From positions 62,001 through 126,000 of the forward strand of contig CAMDRT010000001.1 in NCBI GenBank assembly GCA_945906815.1: a stretch of 64,000 bases of DNA, given 5' to 3'. The notes below the pieces were generated by a model. The model had not been told where the DNA came from. It saw only the letters and a program-made list of their open reading frames with translations, and ran no database searches. Source of the stretch: Bordetella parapertussis. Its GTDB lineage: Bacteria > Pseudomonadota > Gammaproteobacteria > Burkholderiales > SG8-41. Within the stretch, counting starts at the first letter, position 1, and each line of letters opens with the position of its first letter. Both the position numbers and the translations under genes were made by a program. Shown here piece after piece: positions 35,623 through 44,481 of the stretch.

Positions 35623-36591
35623 TCAGTTCGACTTGTAGAGTCCGGCGGCCTTGATCACTTTTTCCCATTTCACGGTCTCGGATTTAATGTATTTGGCGAA
35701 ATCTTCCGGCGTGCCGGGCGCGACGTCCATGCCCTGGCGAAACAGAAAATCCTTCACCTCAGGCAGCAGCAGGATGGCAGTGATTTCCTTGTTAAGGCGA
35801 TCGACAATGGGCCGTGGCGTTTGCAGCGGCACCATGTAGCCGTACCAGTTATTGGTTTCAAATCCCGCAATGCCCGCTTCGGCGATGGTCGGGATATCCG
35901 GCATGAACGACCAGCGCTTCAAGGTGGTTACGCCGAGCGCATTGATTTTGCTGGCCTTGACGTGCTGCACCGCACTCGCGGCGGTGGCGAAAATGAGGTG
36001 GATGTTGCCGGCGAGCAGGTCGATGATGGCGGGGCCGCCGCCCTTGTACGGCACATGCGTCATTTTCGCGCCGGTCTGCAGATTGAAAAGTTCTATTGCA
36101 AGATGGCCGGTGCCGCCCATGCCCGATGAGCCAGCGTTCAGGCTGCGGGTCTTGGTTAGTGCTATGAGTTCCTTCACGCTCTTGGCCTGAACGGAGGGAT
36201 GCGCAACCAGAATGTTGGTTGAATCCGCCACGCGCGTCAGTGGTGCCAGATCCTTTAGCGGATCGAACGGCAGCTTTTTGTAAAGGCTGGGATTGACAGA
36301 AAACGACGCGATGGACCCGAGCAGCAGCGTGTGGCCGTCGGGCACGGCGCTGACGGTAAGCTCGGTTGCTATATTGCCGGCGGCGCCGGGACGATTGTCG
36401 ATAATGACCGATTGACCGACCCGCTCGGAGAGCTTGGCGGCGATGGCACGCGCGGCGGTATCGGTGCCGCCGCCGGGCGCGAAGCCCACCAGCATGCGTA
36501 TGGGTTTGGTGGGGAAATTTTGCGCGAGCGCGGGTAACGGCGTGATGCCGGTTGCCAGCAATGCAAGCAGCGTTGTGGTGTGATTTTTCAT
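35623..36591 (-). CDS. Bug-family tripartite tricarboxylate transport binding protein
   Basis: 322 residues. Signal peptide to LPALAQNFP, then PTKPIRMLVGFAPGGGTDTAARAIA, VIIDNRPGAAGNIATEL and MTHVPYKGGGPAIIDLLAGNIHL. The start at 36591 gives a normal signal peptide; the longer frame runs into the divergent neighbour's promoter. It is divergent from a second Bug gene. No TctAB nearby. Confidence 0.93.
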   Translation of the reverse strand: MKNHTTTLLALLATGITPLPALAQNFPTKPIRMLVGFAPGGGTDTAARAIAAKLSERVGQSVIIDNRPGAAGNIATELTVSAVPDGHTLLLGSIASFSVNPSLYKKLPFDPLKDLAPLTRVADSTNILVAHPSVQAKSVKELIALTKTRSLNAGSSGMGGTGHLAIELFNLQTGAKMTHVPYKGGGPAIIDLLAGNIHLIFATAASAVQHVKASKINALGVTTLKRWSFMPDIPTIAEAGIAGFETNNWYGYMVPLQTPRPIVDRLNKEITAILLLPEVKDFLFRQGMDVAPGTPEDFAKYIKSETVKWEKVIKAAGLYKSN

Positions 36592-36826
36592 GGGGTGTCC
36601 TCGGAATCTTTTTAAAGCGTTTGTTGAATAAGAGCGCTGATTGTACGTCCGTTGGCCAGTGTGATGGCGGATAGGTTTTGGCGCGTGCCTACGATACGTA
36701 CCTGCCGCCGTGACCGGCGTTGATGTGCGCTGCAACGGCAGCAACGGCGCTGCGCCGTGCAATGCTTGCGCGCCCGAGAGCCTCACGGTAGGCTCGCGCT
36801 ATGGATCACTTTTTGGGTACTGAATC

Positions 36827-37807
36827 ATGCTGCTTTCGAAAATGCAATCACTGGGTGTTAGCGCGACCTTGTCGCTGGCTGCATCGGCCAGCCCGGCGTG
36901 GGCGGCGGATTTTCCTACCCGTCCGATACGCTTGATCTCGGCCGCTGCCGCCGGCGGCGGGTTGGATAGCGTTTCACGAGCGATCGCGCCCAAGCTCGGC
37001 GCCGCCTTAGGTCAGCAGGTGATTGTGGATAATCGTGGGGGCGCCGCAGGCAGTGTGGCCTCGGAGATCGCGGCGAAGTCAGCGCCCGACGGCTACACGC
37101 TGTTATGCAGTTCACTAGGCGGATTGGCGGTGAATACCCATCTCTACAACGGACTCCACTATCATCCGTTGCGTGATTTTGCGCCGATAACGCTGGCCAG
37201 TTCGCAGGGGAATATCATTGTGCTCAATGCGGCCACGCCGTTCAAGACGCTGCAGGAACTGAGTCACTTTGTAAAGGCCAATCCCAACAAATTGAGTTAC
37301 GGGTCGTCCGGCGCGGGCAATGCCGGTCATCTGGCGACCGAGCTGTATCTCAATATGGTGGGCGGCAAGATGGTGCATGTCCCGTACAAGGGGGGCGCGC
37401 CGGTGATGATAGACCTGATCGCGGGGCAGGTGCAGGTGGTATTTGCGTCGTCGGCAACTGCGGTGCCGCAGGCCAAGGCAGGCAAGATACGCGCGTTGGC
37501 GGTAACCACGGCACGGCGTTCGTCAGCGCTACCGGAGCTGCCCACCGTTGCGGAAACAGGGCTGCCGGGTTACGAGGCTGATAACTGGTATGGCATTGTG
37601 ACTGTGGCCAAAACGCCGGCGGATATCCTCAAGCGCTATCACACGGAAATCACGCGAGCGCTGAATGCCACCGATGTCAGGCAAATCTTGACCACGCAGG
37701 GGCTCGACGTGCGCACCAGTTCGCCGGGGGAATTCGGCGCCTATATGAAATCCGAATTCGACAAGTGGGCAAAGGTGATACAGACCGCAGGGCTCAAAGC
37801 GAACTAA
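36827..37807 (+). CDS. Bug-family tripartite tricarboxylate transport binding protein
   Basis: 326 residues. Signal peptide to ASPAWAADFP, then PTRPIRLISAAAAGGGLDSVSRAIA, where the usual PFPPGG turn is replaced by SAAAAGGG. VIVDNRGGAAGSVASEI and MVHVPYKGGAPVMIDLIAGQVQV follow. Divergent from the Bug gene on its left; their starts are about 235 bases apart, so a shared regulatory region is plausible. The altered N-terminal turn may affect ligand binding. Confidence 0.92.
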   Translation: MLLSKMQSLGVSATLSLAASASPAWAADFPTRPIRLISAAAAGGGLDSVSRAIAPKLGAALGQQVIVDNRGGAAGSVASEIAAKSAPDGYTLLCSSLGGLAVNTHLYNGLHYHPLRDFAPITLASSQGNIIVLNAATPFKTLQELSHFVKANPNKLSYGSSGAGNAGHLATELYLNMVGGKMVHVPYKGGAPVMIDLIAGQVQVVFASSATAVPQAKAGKIRALAVTTARRSSALPELPTVAETGLPGYEADNWYGIVTVAKTPADILKRYHTEITRALNATDVRQILTTQGLDVRTSSPGEFGAYMKSEFDKWAKVIQTAGLKAN

Positions 37808-37829
37808 AGCGAACTGAATTATTGCTGCA

Positions 37830-38642
37830 TCAAGTAACGCTTGCTTCGCGCAGGAACTTCAGCGTTTCCTGCGCGCAGACATCGGCATCACTCGCCGCAG
37901 CGTGATACGAATCGCCGGGCAGCACCAACAAGCGTGAATTGGGAATGGTCACCTGCCACTGGCGCATCGATTCCACCGAACCCAGCGCGCTGCCTTCGGT
38001 AGTGATAACCAAGGTGGGGCATTTGATGCGCGGTAGGTCGGCGGTAATATCGGCCTTTGGAATATTTTTCACAAAACAAAGCTGGGTCGATACCGGGGTG
38101 CGTGCCATCATTTGTATCCACCACGCGGTGCCCGCAGCCGGAAAATTGCTTCCAAGACGGCCGCTCATGGTGCGCCGCGCCCACGGCTCGATGCCGTTGT
38201 CGGCAATATCTTTGGTCAGCGATTCGACGCGCGCAGCGGTGTCGTAAACCGGCGGCGGCGTGCCGATCACGGTCAGGCTCAGCACGCGCTCGGGAAAGCG
38301 CGCGGCAAAACGGCGTGCGATAAAGCCACCGATTTTGGCGGCGATCAGGTGAAATTTGTCGATGCCCAGGTGATCCATGAGTTTAATAAAGTCGTCGATC
38401 GGCACATCTATCGTCCATGGGAAATCAGCAGACACCGGCGGCGTCGACTGCCCGTAGCCGCGCATATCGGGCCGTATCAACTTGAAATGCCGCGCCAGCA
38501 CCGGCACCCACGCATACCACGCGGCGCCGCATTCCAGATTGCCGTGGAGCATCAACACCGCTTCGGGCTTTGTCCACGGGTCGGTGTAGTCGTCTATTTC
38601 GTAATGCATGTCGATGCCAGTGGCGAGCAGAGCTTTGGGCAT
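37830..38642 (-). CDS. Alpha/beta hydrolase homologue with Lys at the nucleophile position
   Basis: 270 residues with the whole hydrolase fold: VLMLHGNLECGAAWYAW at the oxyanion region, RPDMRGYGQS, LVITTEGSALG and the terminal His in LPGDSYHAA. The nucleophile elbow, normally G-x-S-x-G, reads AAKIGGF, with Lys in place of Ser. Either the enzyme uses different chemistry or it is not a hydrolase. Codon reading AAA/AAG versus AGC/TCN would require several changes, so this is not a single-base error. Confidence 0.85.
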   Translation of the reverse strand: MPKALLATGIDMHYEIDDYTDPWTKPEAVLMLHGNLECGAAWYAWVPVLARHFKLIRPDMRGYGQSTPPVSADFPWTIDVPIDDFIKLMDHLGIDKFHLIAAKIGGFIARRFAARFPERVLSLTVIGTPPPVYDTAARVESLTKDIADNGIEPWARRTMSGRLGSNFPAAGTAWWIQMMARTPVSTQLCFVKNIPKADITADLPRIKCPTLVITTEGSALGSVESMRQWQVTIPNSRLLVLPGDSYHAAASDADVCAQETLKFLREASVT

Positions 38643-38740
38643 AGTGGATACCTATAGGGGTGAAATGTAGGCGTATGATATAACGCACGGCATAGGGCTA
38701 TTCGACGAATGGCGGCTTGTACTTTCACCCAGGAGGTTTC

Positions 38741-39766
38741 ATGGCGCACATTAAAACCACTATCGTTGGCAGCTTGCCGAAACCGTCGTGGCTGGCGAAG
38801 CCCGAAGTACTGTGGGCACCGTGGCAACTGCAAGGCGCACAACTGGAGGAGGGCAAACGCGACGCAGTGCGTGCCGTGCTCAAAATGCAGGAGCGGGCGG
38901 GCATCGATATCGTTGGTGATGGTGAACAGACGCGCACGCACTTTGTGCATGGCTTTTTACAGGGCGTGGAGGGCGTCGATTTTGGCAAGTTAAAGCGTAT
39001 AGGCATACGCGCTGACCGTTATGAGGCGGATTGTCCGACGGTGGTGGCGCCGGTGCGCTGGCGCCAACCGGTGCATGCCGACGAGGTGAAATTTGCGCGC
39101 GCTAACACCACGCACAAATTCAAATTTACGCTGCCAGGGCCGATGACCCTGGTTGATACGTTGGCCGACGACTACTACAAGGATCGCGCCAAGCTCGCGT
39201 TCGCGCTGGCGGAATTGCTCAACGCCGAAGCGAAGGCGCTGGTGGCGATGGGTGCCGATACCATCCAGTTCGACGAACCGGCGTTTAACGTGTACCTGGA
39301 AGAAGTGCGCGATTGGGGCGTGGCTGCGCTGGAGCGTGCAGCAGCGGGGCTGACCTGTACTACAGCGGTACACATTTGTTATGGCTACGGCATCAAGGCC
39401 AACGATGACTGGAAAAAAACCCTGGGCGGACAATGGCGGCAATATGAATCGACATTTCCGCTGCTGTCAAAAAGTGCTATTCAGCAAGTGTCGCTGGAGT
39501 GTGCGAATTCGCACGTGCCCATAGAATTGATTGGATTGTTGCAAGGCAAGGACGTGCTGGTAGGTGCCATCGATGTGGCATCCCCTGTGGTCGAAACACC
39601 GCAGCAAGTGGCGGCGACACTGCGCGAGGCCATGAAGTATGTGCCGATCGCACATTTGCACGGCTGCACCAACTGCGGCATGGCGCCGATGGCGCGTCCC
39701 ATTGCCGAGGCCAAGTTACAGGCGCTGGTGGCAGGGGCGCGGCTGTTGAGTCGGGAATTGGGGTAG
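38741..39766 (+). CDS. MetE-like (cobalamin-independent methionine synthase C-terminal-type) protein
   Basis: 341 residues, corresponding to the catalytic half of MetE only, as in archaeal-type MetE/MtaA-like proteins. TTIVGSLPKP at the N-terminus, GDGEQTRTHFVHGFLQG, GADTIQFDEPAFN, and the zinc-ligand positions HICYG and HGCTNCGMAP are visible. It may transfer a methyl group to a thiol; without the N-terminal folate half it is not a full MetE. AGGAGG precedes the ATG at 38741 directly. It stands alone between unrelated genes. Confidence 0.9.
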   Translation: MAHIKTTIVGSLPKPSWLAKPEVLWAPWQLQGAQLEEGKRDAVRAVLKMQERAGIDIVGDGEQTRTHFVHGFLQGVEGVDFGKLKRIGIRADRYEADCPTVVAPVRWRQPVHADEVKFARANTTHKFKFTLPGPMTLVDTLADDYYKDRAKLAFALAELLNAEAKALVAMGADTIQFDEPAFNVYLEEVRDWGVAALERAAAGLTCTTAVHICYGYGIKANDDWKKTLGGQWRQYESTFPLLSKSAIQQVSLECANSHVPIELIGLLQGKDVLVGAIDVASPVVETPQQVAATLREAMKYVPIAHLHGCTNCGMAPMARPIAEAKLQALVAGARLLSRELG

Positions 39767-39781
39767 TAGAAGTATCCCGGC

Positions 39782-41236
39782 CTACTTCGCCGCTTCCATT
39801 TTTTCCTGCGCGGCTTTGTAGCTGTCTTCCTCCAGCCGATTGCCGCTGTCGTCTACTTTTTCTACTTTGACTGCGGCCGACTCCCTGCGCAATTGCTCGG
39901 GGAATTTGGTGGCGATCACCGGGAAGCTAATGATCAGTGCTATCGCGATACACTGCAACACCATGAATTCAAACATGCCTTTGTAAATGGTGGAGAGTGA
40001 CCAATCTTTGACCACCTGCTTCAGATAATACGCTGACATTGCCACCGGCGGCGACAGGAAGGCGGTTTGCAGCACTACCGCGACCACAGCGCCAAACCAC
40101 ACCATCACCATGTCCGGTGCTATTCCCAGCGACACCGCCAGCGCCGGTTTGAGGGCTTCCATCACCGGATAAAAAATCGGCAAAAACACCAGAATGATCG
40201 CCGGCCACTCGAACGGCCAGCCGAGCAGAAAAATCAGCACAATGACCATCAGCAGCATCACCACCGGCGGTAGCGGTAGTGCCAGCAGGGTGTCGCTGAC
40301 CCAGCCCGCCGTGCCCAGGCGCGAGAACACCGCGCCGAAAACGTTCGAGGTGGCGGCAAGCAACAGCACCATGCTGGAGGTCGCGGTGGTGGTGAGCACG
40401 GCACGTTTGAGGCCGGCCCAGGTCAGCCTGCGGTAGGCGAGGGCCAGCAGCATGGCGCCAAACGCGCCTATGGCGGCGGCCTCCGTGGGCGTTGCTATGC
40501 CGGCCAGTATCGATCCCAGCGCGGCGGCAATCAAGCCCACCAGCGGTACCACGCCTATGAGGACTTCCTTGATCATGGTGCCGATGCTGTGTACGCGTTC
40601 CTCGACAGGGACCGGCGGCCCGAGTTTGGGATTGAGAAACGCGCGCCCCATCAGATAAGTCAGGTAGATGCCGGCCAGCAGAAAACCGGGGCCGAACGCC
40701 GCCGCATAAAGATCGGCCACCGACACGCCGAGCACCGGGCCCATGACGATCAGCATTACCGACGGTGGGATCAATATCCCCAGCGTGCCGCCGGCGGTGA
40801 TGGCGCCGGCGGCCAGTCGCGCGTCGTAGCCCGATTTGATCATGATCGGTGCGGCCATGATGCCGAGCACCGTGACGGCGGCGCCGACGATGCCGGTAGC
40901 CATGGCGAAAATGGTGGCGGTGAGTATCACCACCGCGAACAGCGAGCCGCGTATGGGTGCCAACAGCAGCCGCAGGGCGATAAATAATCGCTCCATCAGG
41001 CCTGCCTGTTCGGTGATGTAACCCATGAAGATGAACAGAGGCACTGCTGCCAGCAGTTCTTCCTTCATCATGCCGATAGTCTGGAAATAGGCGAGGTCGA
41101 ATACCACCTTACCCAAGCCTACATAACCGAACGCCAGCGCGAGAAACAATAGCGTGAAAGAAATTGGAAAGCCGATAAAGATTGCGCCCAGCATGACCAC
41201 CAGCATGATCAGGCCGAGTAGGGTGTCACCGGTCAT
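39782..41236 (-). CDS. TRAP transporter large permease (DctM)
   Basis: 484 residues, about twelve membrane helices. FIGFPISFTLLFLALAFGYV at the N-terminus and FIFMGYITEQAGLMERLF, ITAGGTLGILIPPSVMLIV are DctM signatures. The C-terminus has a charged tail of about 45 residues (SAAVKVEKVDDSGNRLEED). Last gene of the dctP-dctQ-dctM operon. The pump uses a sodium gradient with the periplasmic binding protein. Confidence 0.95.
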   Translation of the reverse strand: MTGDTLLGLIMLVVMLGAIFIGFPISFTLLFLALAFGYVGLGKVVFDLAYFQTIGMMKEELLAAVPLFIFMGYITEQAGLMERLFIALRLLLAPIRGSLFAVVILTATIFAMATGIVGAAVTVLGIMAAPIMIKSGYDARLAAGAITAGGTLGILIPPSVMLIVMGPVLGVSVADLYAAAFGPGFLLAGIYLTYLMGRAFLNPKLGPPVPVEERVHSIGTMIKEVLIGVVPLVGLIAAALGSILAGIATPTEAAAIGAFGAMLLALAYRRLTWAGLKRAVLTTTATSSMVLLLAATSNVFGAVFSRLGTAGWVSDTLLALPLPPVVMLLMVIVLIFLLGWPFEWPAIILVFLPIFYPVMEALKPALAVSLGIAPDMVMVWFGAVVAVVLQTAFLSPPVAMSAYYLKQVVKDWSLSTIYKGMFEFMVLQCIAIALIISFPVIATKFPEQLRRESAAVKVEKVDDSGNRLEEDSYKAAQEKMEAAK

Positions 41237-41252
41237 AGTGCGTACTCATCCA

Positions 41253-41825
41253 TTAAACCTCGACCTTTTCCTTATGCTCCAGCTCGATGCCGGTGCGTGC
41301 CGCGAAAACGCTTTTCATGGTTTCGGAGATGCCTTGTATCATCAGCAACAGACAGGTGAGGGGCACCACCATCTTGAACGGCCACAGTAGCGGACGCCAC
41401 GGCGTCTGCTCCGAGGTTTCATTGATGACGAACGCGTACCAGCCTTCGGCGCCGCTGACGAACAGCAACACCGCCAGCGACGGAAAGAAAAACACGATGT
41501 AGGCAATGGAGTCGATCATGCCGCGTGTGCGTATCGACCATTTTTCGTAAAAAAAATCAGTGCGTATATGAGCGCCTTTGTGCAACGCATAGGCGGAACC
41601 GAGCATGAAGATCGTGCCGTAGAGCATATAGGTCAGGTCAAATGACCACTCTGTCGGCGAATTGAACAGGTAGCGCGAAAACACTTCGTACACCACCACC
41701 ATCACCAGCGGCACATTAAGCCATGCGATCAAGGTGCCGGTGTTGTCGGTGAAGCGGTCAATAGTGTTGATGACGCGCACGTAGCCCGATGACAGAGCCC
41801 GCTGCTGGTGATTTTGTGGAGGCAA
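41253..41825 (-). CDS. TRAP transporter small permease (DctQ)
   Basis: 190 residues, four membrane helices with VFSRYLFNSPTEWSFDLTYMLYGTIFMLGSAYALHKGAHIRTD, which includes the conserved W-x-x-E-like and H-I-R-x-D positions of DctQ. 16 bases before dctM and 73 bases after dctP, separated from the latter by a hairpin. Middle gene of the TRAP operon. Confidence 0.94.
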   Translation of the reverse strand: MPPQNHQQRALSSGYVRVINTIDRFTDNTGTLIAWLNVPLVMVVVYEVFSRYLFNSPTEWSFDLTYMLYGTIFMLGSAYALHKGAHIRTDFFYEKWSIRTRGMIDSIAYIVFFFPSLAVLLFVSGAEGWYAFVINETSEQTPWRPLLWPFKMVVPLTCLLLMIQGISETMKSVFAARTGIELEHKEKVEV

Positions 41826-41862
41826 GGGTTAGCGTGACTATTGATTTTTACAATACTGCTGA

Positions 41863-41886
41863 GCAGGGACGCGAGCGCGTCCCTGC
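41863..41886 (-). promoter_or_regulatory. dctP-dctQ intercistronic hairpin
   Basis: GCAGGGACGC-GAGC-GCGTCCCTGC, a perfect 10-bp stem directly after the dctP stop on the minus strand. No T-tract follows, so it more likely protects the dctP mRNA 3' end and raises binding-protein expression over the permeases than it terminates. Confidence 0.6.
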
Positions 41887-41898
41887 TGCTACGGATCG

Positions 41899-43038
41899 CT
41901 ATTTTTTGGCAGCGGCCGGTTTACCTTCGGGGTAATAGTGATTTGCCGCGAACGAATACGGCGGGAACATGAAGCGTTTTGCCGGCACCACTTTCGCTGC
42001 GTAGGCTTTCTGCGAATCCAGTACTTTCTTGAAGAATGGGTTTTTCGCGGATTCTTCTTTGGCGATTTCGTCCCACGCCTTCAGAAACGCGACCAGAATA
42101 TCCGGCGGCGTGCGCAGAATTTGCGTGCCGTGCTTGGTGCGCATTTCTTCGATGGCGTCGGCATTCTGGCCCTGCCATTTTGCGCCCCAGCGCAGGAAAG
42201 TTTCCGACACTGCCGAACGAATGGCCTCTTGCTGCTGCGCCGGCAGCGCTTTCCACACGTCGGCGTTAATAATCAGTTCGCCGATGGAAGCGCTCTCGTG
42301 CATGCCCGGCGTGTAATGGTATTTCCACACCTGCGGCAGCCCCAGGCGCAGATCCTCGATGCCGCCCACCCATTCGGCGCAGTCGATTACGCCACGCTGG
42401 GCGGAGGGAACGATCTCGCCGCCGGGCATATTCACTGTTTGCATGCCCATTTTCTGGTAGACCTCGGCGACGATGCCGGTCTGACGGCATTTCATCCCTT
42501 TGAAATCAGCAAGGTTCTTGATCGGCCGCTTGAACCAGCCAAAAGCCTGAGGGCTGGACGGCAGAATCGGGAATGCGATGACGTCGAGTTTTAATTCTTT
42601 CTGGTAAAACTCCCACCACAGTTCAAGGCCGCCACCTTCGTAGATCCAGCCGATGAAATCCATATGATCCATGCCGACCACGCCGGCAGGTGTATTCGAG
42701 AACAGCGTCGCGGCTTTATTCTTGCCGACCCAGTAATACGAAATGCCGTGACCGCCGTCGATCACTTTTTTGTGCGTGGCGTCGAGAATCTCAAACGGCG
42801 GTACCACTTGTCCCGCCGACAGGGCCTCGATCTTGAGTTGGCCTGCGGTCAGTTTATCCACACGCTCGGCGAAGTATTTGAAGTTGTCCTGCAATGTCAG
42901 ACTGGCGGGCCAGGTCGATTGCATTTTGAGGGTTTTGGCGCCAGCCTGTTGCGCTTGTGCCGGTGAGATCAATGCCAAGAACACCAAGGCTGCGGGCAGC
43001 AGCGCCCGTGTACAGACTTTCTGCAATAGGCCATGCAT
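41899..43038 (-). CDS. TRAP transporter substrate-binding protein (DctP)
   Basis: 379 residues. Signal peptide to ISPAQAQQ. KMQSTWPASLTLQDNFKYFAERVDKLT, NMPGGEIVPSAQRGVIDCAEWVG and the hydrophobic pocket with the FKGMKCRQTG Arg that usually salt-bridges a carboxylate are DctP features. AGAGGAG lies before the ATG. It is first in the TRAP operon. The ligand is likely a carboxylate; FcbT/TakP-like dimers use the same fold. Confidence 0.95.
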   Translation of the reverse strand: MHGLLQKVCTRALLPAALVFLALISPAQAQQAGAKTLKMQSTWPASLTLQDNFKYFAERVDKLTAGQLKIEALSAGQVVPPFEILDATHKKVIDGGHGISYYWVGKNKAATLFSNTPAGVVGMDHMDFIGWIYEGGGLELWWEFYQKELKLDVIAFPILPSSPQAFGWFKRPIKNLADFKGMKCRQTGIVAEVYQKMGMQTVNMPGGEIVPSAQRGVIDCAEWVGGIEDLRLGLPQVWKYHYTPGMHESASIGELIINADVWKALPAQQQEAIRSAVSETFLRWGAKWQGQNADAIEEMRTKHGTQILRTPPDILVAFLKAWDEIAKEESAKNPFFKKVLDSQKAYAAKVVPAKRFMFPPYSFAANHYYPEGKPAAAKK

Positions 43039-43156
43039 GATGAATCTCCTCTCTGGTTATAGGGCAATTTTTTGAGCAATGGTAGAGACTGCCCATGGCG
43101 TTGTCAACGAATGGCGTTACACTGCGCGGCTCCCACTCTTAGCTTGCTTGATCACG

Positions 43157-44404
43157 ATGAACCCTGGCTCCACTGCGGTGGGCGCACGCCTGCTGGCGTT
43201 GGTGTTCCTGCCGTTCGCGGCGGGATACTACTGCTCATTCCTGTTTCGCAACGTCAATGCCGTGGTATTCCCGGAACTCACGCAACAGTTCGGCCTGTCG
43301 CCCGGCATGCTGGGGCTGCTCACCAGTGCATATTTCATCACTTTTGCCGCTGCGCAATTACCGCTGGGCATGTTGATGGATCGCTACGGCCCGCGCCGGG
43401 TTAATGCCACTATGCTGCTGGTGGCGGCGGCGGGCGCGCTGGTGTTCTCGCAGGCGTCAGGAATGGCAGGTTTGTTGCTCGGCCGCGCACTGCTCGGCAT
43501 GGGGGTGGCGGTGTGCCTGATGTCGTCGATGACGGCGTTTGTGATCTGGTTTCCGCGCGAGCGCACGGCGACACTGTTCGGTTGGATGCTGCTGGTGGGG
43601 TCGTGCGGTGCATTATCGGCCACCAAGCCGGTTGAGCTGATGTTGCGGGTAATGGATTGGCGCTCAATTTTCCTGCTGTTCGCGCTGCTGGCTATGGCTG
43701 CGAGCGCTGCGATATTCGCGTTTGTGCCGGAGAAGCCTGCGCTAAAAACGCGCACCACACCTGGCGAACAGATTGCGGTACTGCGCACGATATTTGGCAG
43801 TCGCGGCTTCTGGTCTATCAGTTTGGCGGCGACCTTCGTGCAGGGCGTGGCGATTGGATTAATGGGACTGTGGGCAGGGCCGTGGATGCGCGACGTGGCG
43901 GGCCTGGATCGCATCGGTATGGCCGATCAACTGTTGGTTGTAGCGGCCGCTTTTGGCGTGGGCGGCGTGTTATGCGGCACCTTATCTGATCGGCTCAGGT
44001 CGCACGGTGTGTCGCCCGTACTGACGTATTTCGCGGGCTGCGTTGCGTGCACGCTGGCGATGCTGCCTATCGTGTTTGGCAACAGTAGCCACGCGCTTGT
44101 GTTCTGGGCGCTGTTTCTCGGATTCTCGGCGTTTGGATCGCTGTCGTATCCGCTGCTCGCAACCCGTTTCCCGCCTGAAGTCACCGGGCGCGTGGTGACG
44201 GCGGTGAATCTGGTGATGTTTACACTGGCGTTCGTGGTGCAATTCGGCGTGGGGCTGATCATCAACTTGTGGCCGGTGGTCGATGGGCGTTATGCAGTCG
44301 AGGGCTATCAGGCGTCGTTTGCGCTGTGCTGGGTGTTGCAGGCGCTGTCAGTGGCGTGGCTGGCGTATGCAGAGCGCCACGAAATGAAAAAATCCTATCC
44401 ATAG
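43157..44404 (+). CDS. MFS transporter
   Basis: 415 residues with twelve predicted membrane helices. The motif-A loop appears as LGMLMDRYGPRRV between helices 2 and 3, and LLGRALLGMGVAVCL follows. The first helices (YYCSFLFRNVNAVVFPELTQQFGLSPGMLGLLTSAYF) match the NarK/nitrate-nitrite-porter-like or cyanate-type subfamily, substrate unknown. The ATG at 43157 is used, as the longer frame adds 26 residues not expected in MFS proteins. Confidence 0.92.
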   Translation: MNPGSTAVGARLLALVFLPFAAGYYCSFLFRNVNAVVFPELTQQFGLSPGMLGLLTSAYFITFAAAQLPLGMLMDRYGPRRVNATMLLVAAAGALVFSQASGMAGLLLGRALLGMGVAVCLMSSMTAFVIWFPRERTATLFGWMLLVGSCGALSATKPVELMLRVMDWRSIFLLFALLAMAASAAIFAFVPEKPALKTRTTPGEQIAVLRTIFGSRGFWSISLAATFVQGVAIGLMGLWAGPWMRDVAGLDRIGMADQLLVVAAAFGVGGVLCGTLSDRLRSHGVSPVLTYFAGCVACTLAMLPIVFGNSSHALVFWALFLGFSAFGSLSYPLLATRFPPEVTGRVVTAVNLVMFTLAFVVQFGVGLIINLWPVVDGRYAVEGYQASFALCWVLQALSVAWLAYAERHEMKKSYP

Positions 44405-44481
44405 TCGCCAAGGTTGTTCTGCGCACTGGCATTGCCCTGTGCCGTAGCCCACTTGTGCCAGCACAGCGCTTGCGCATCGTC

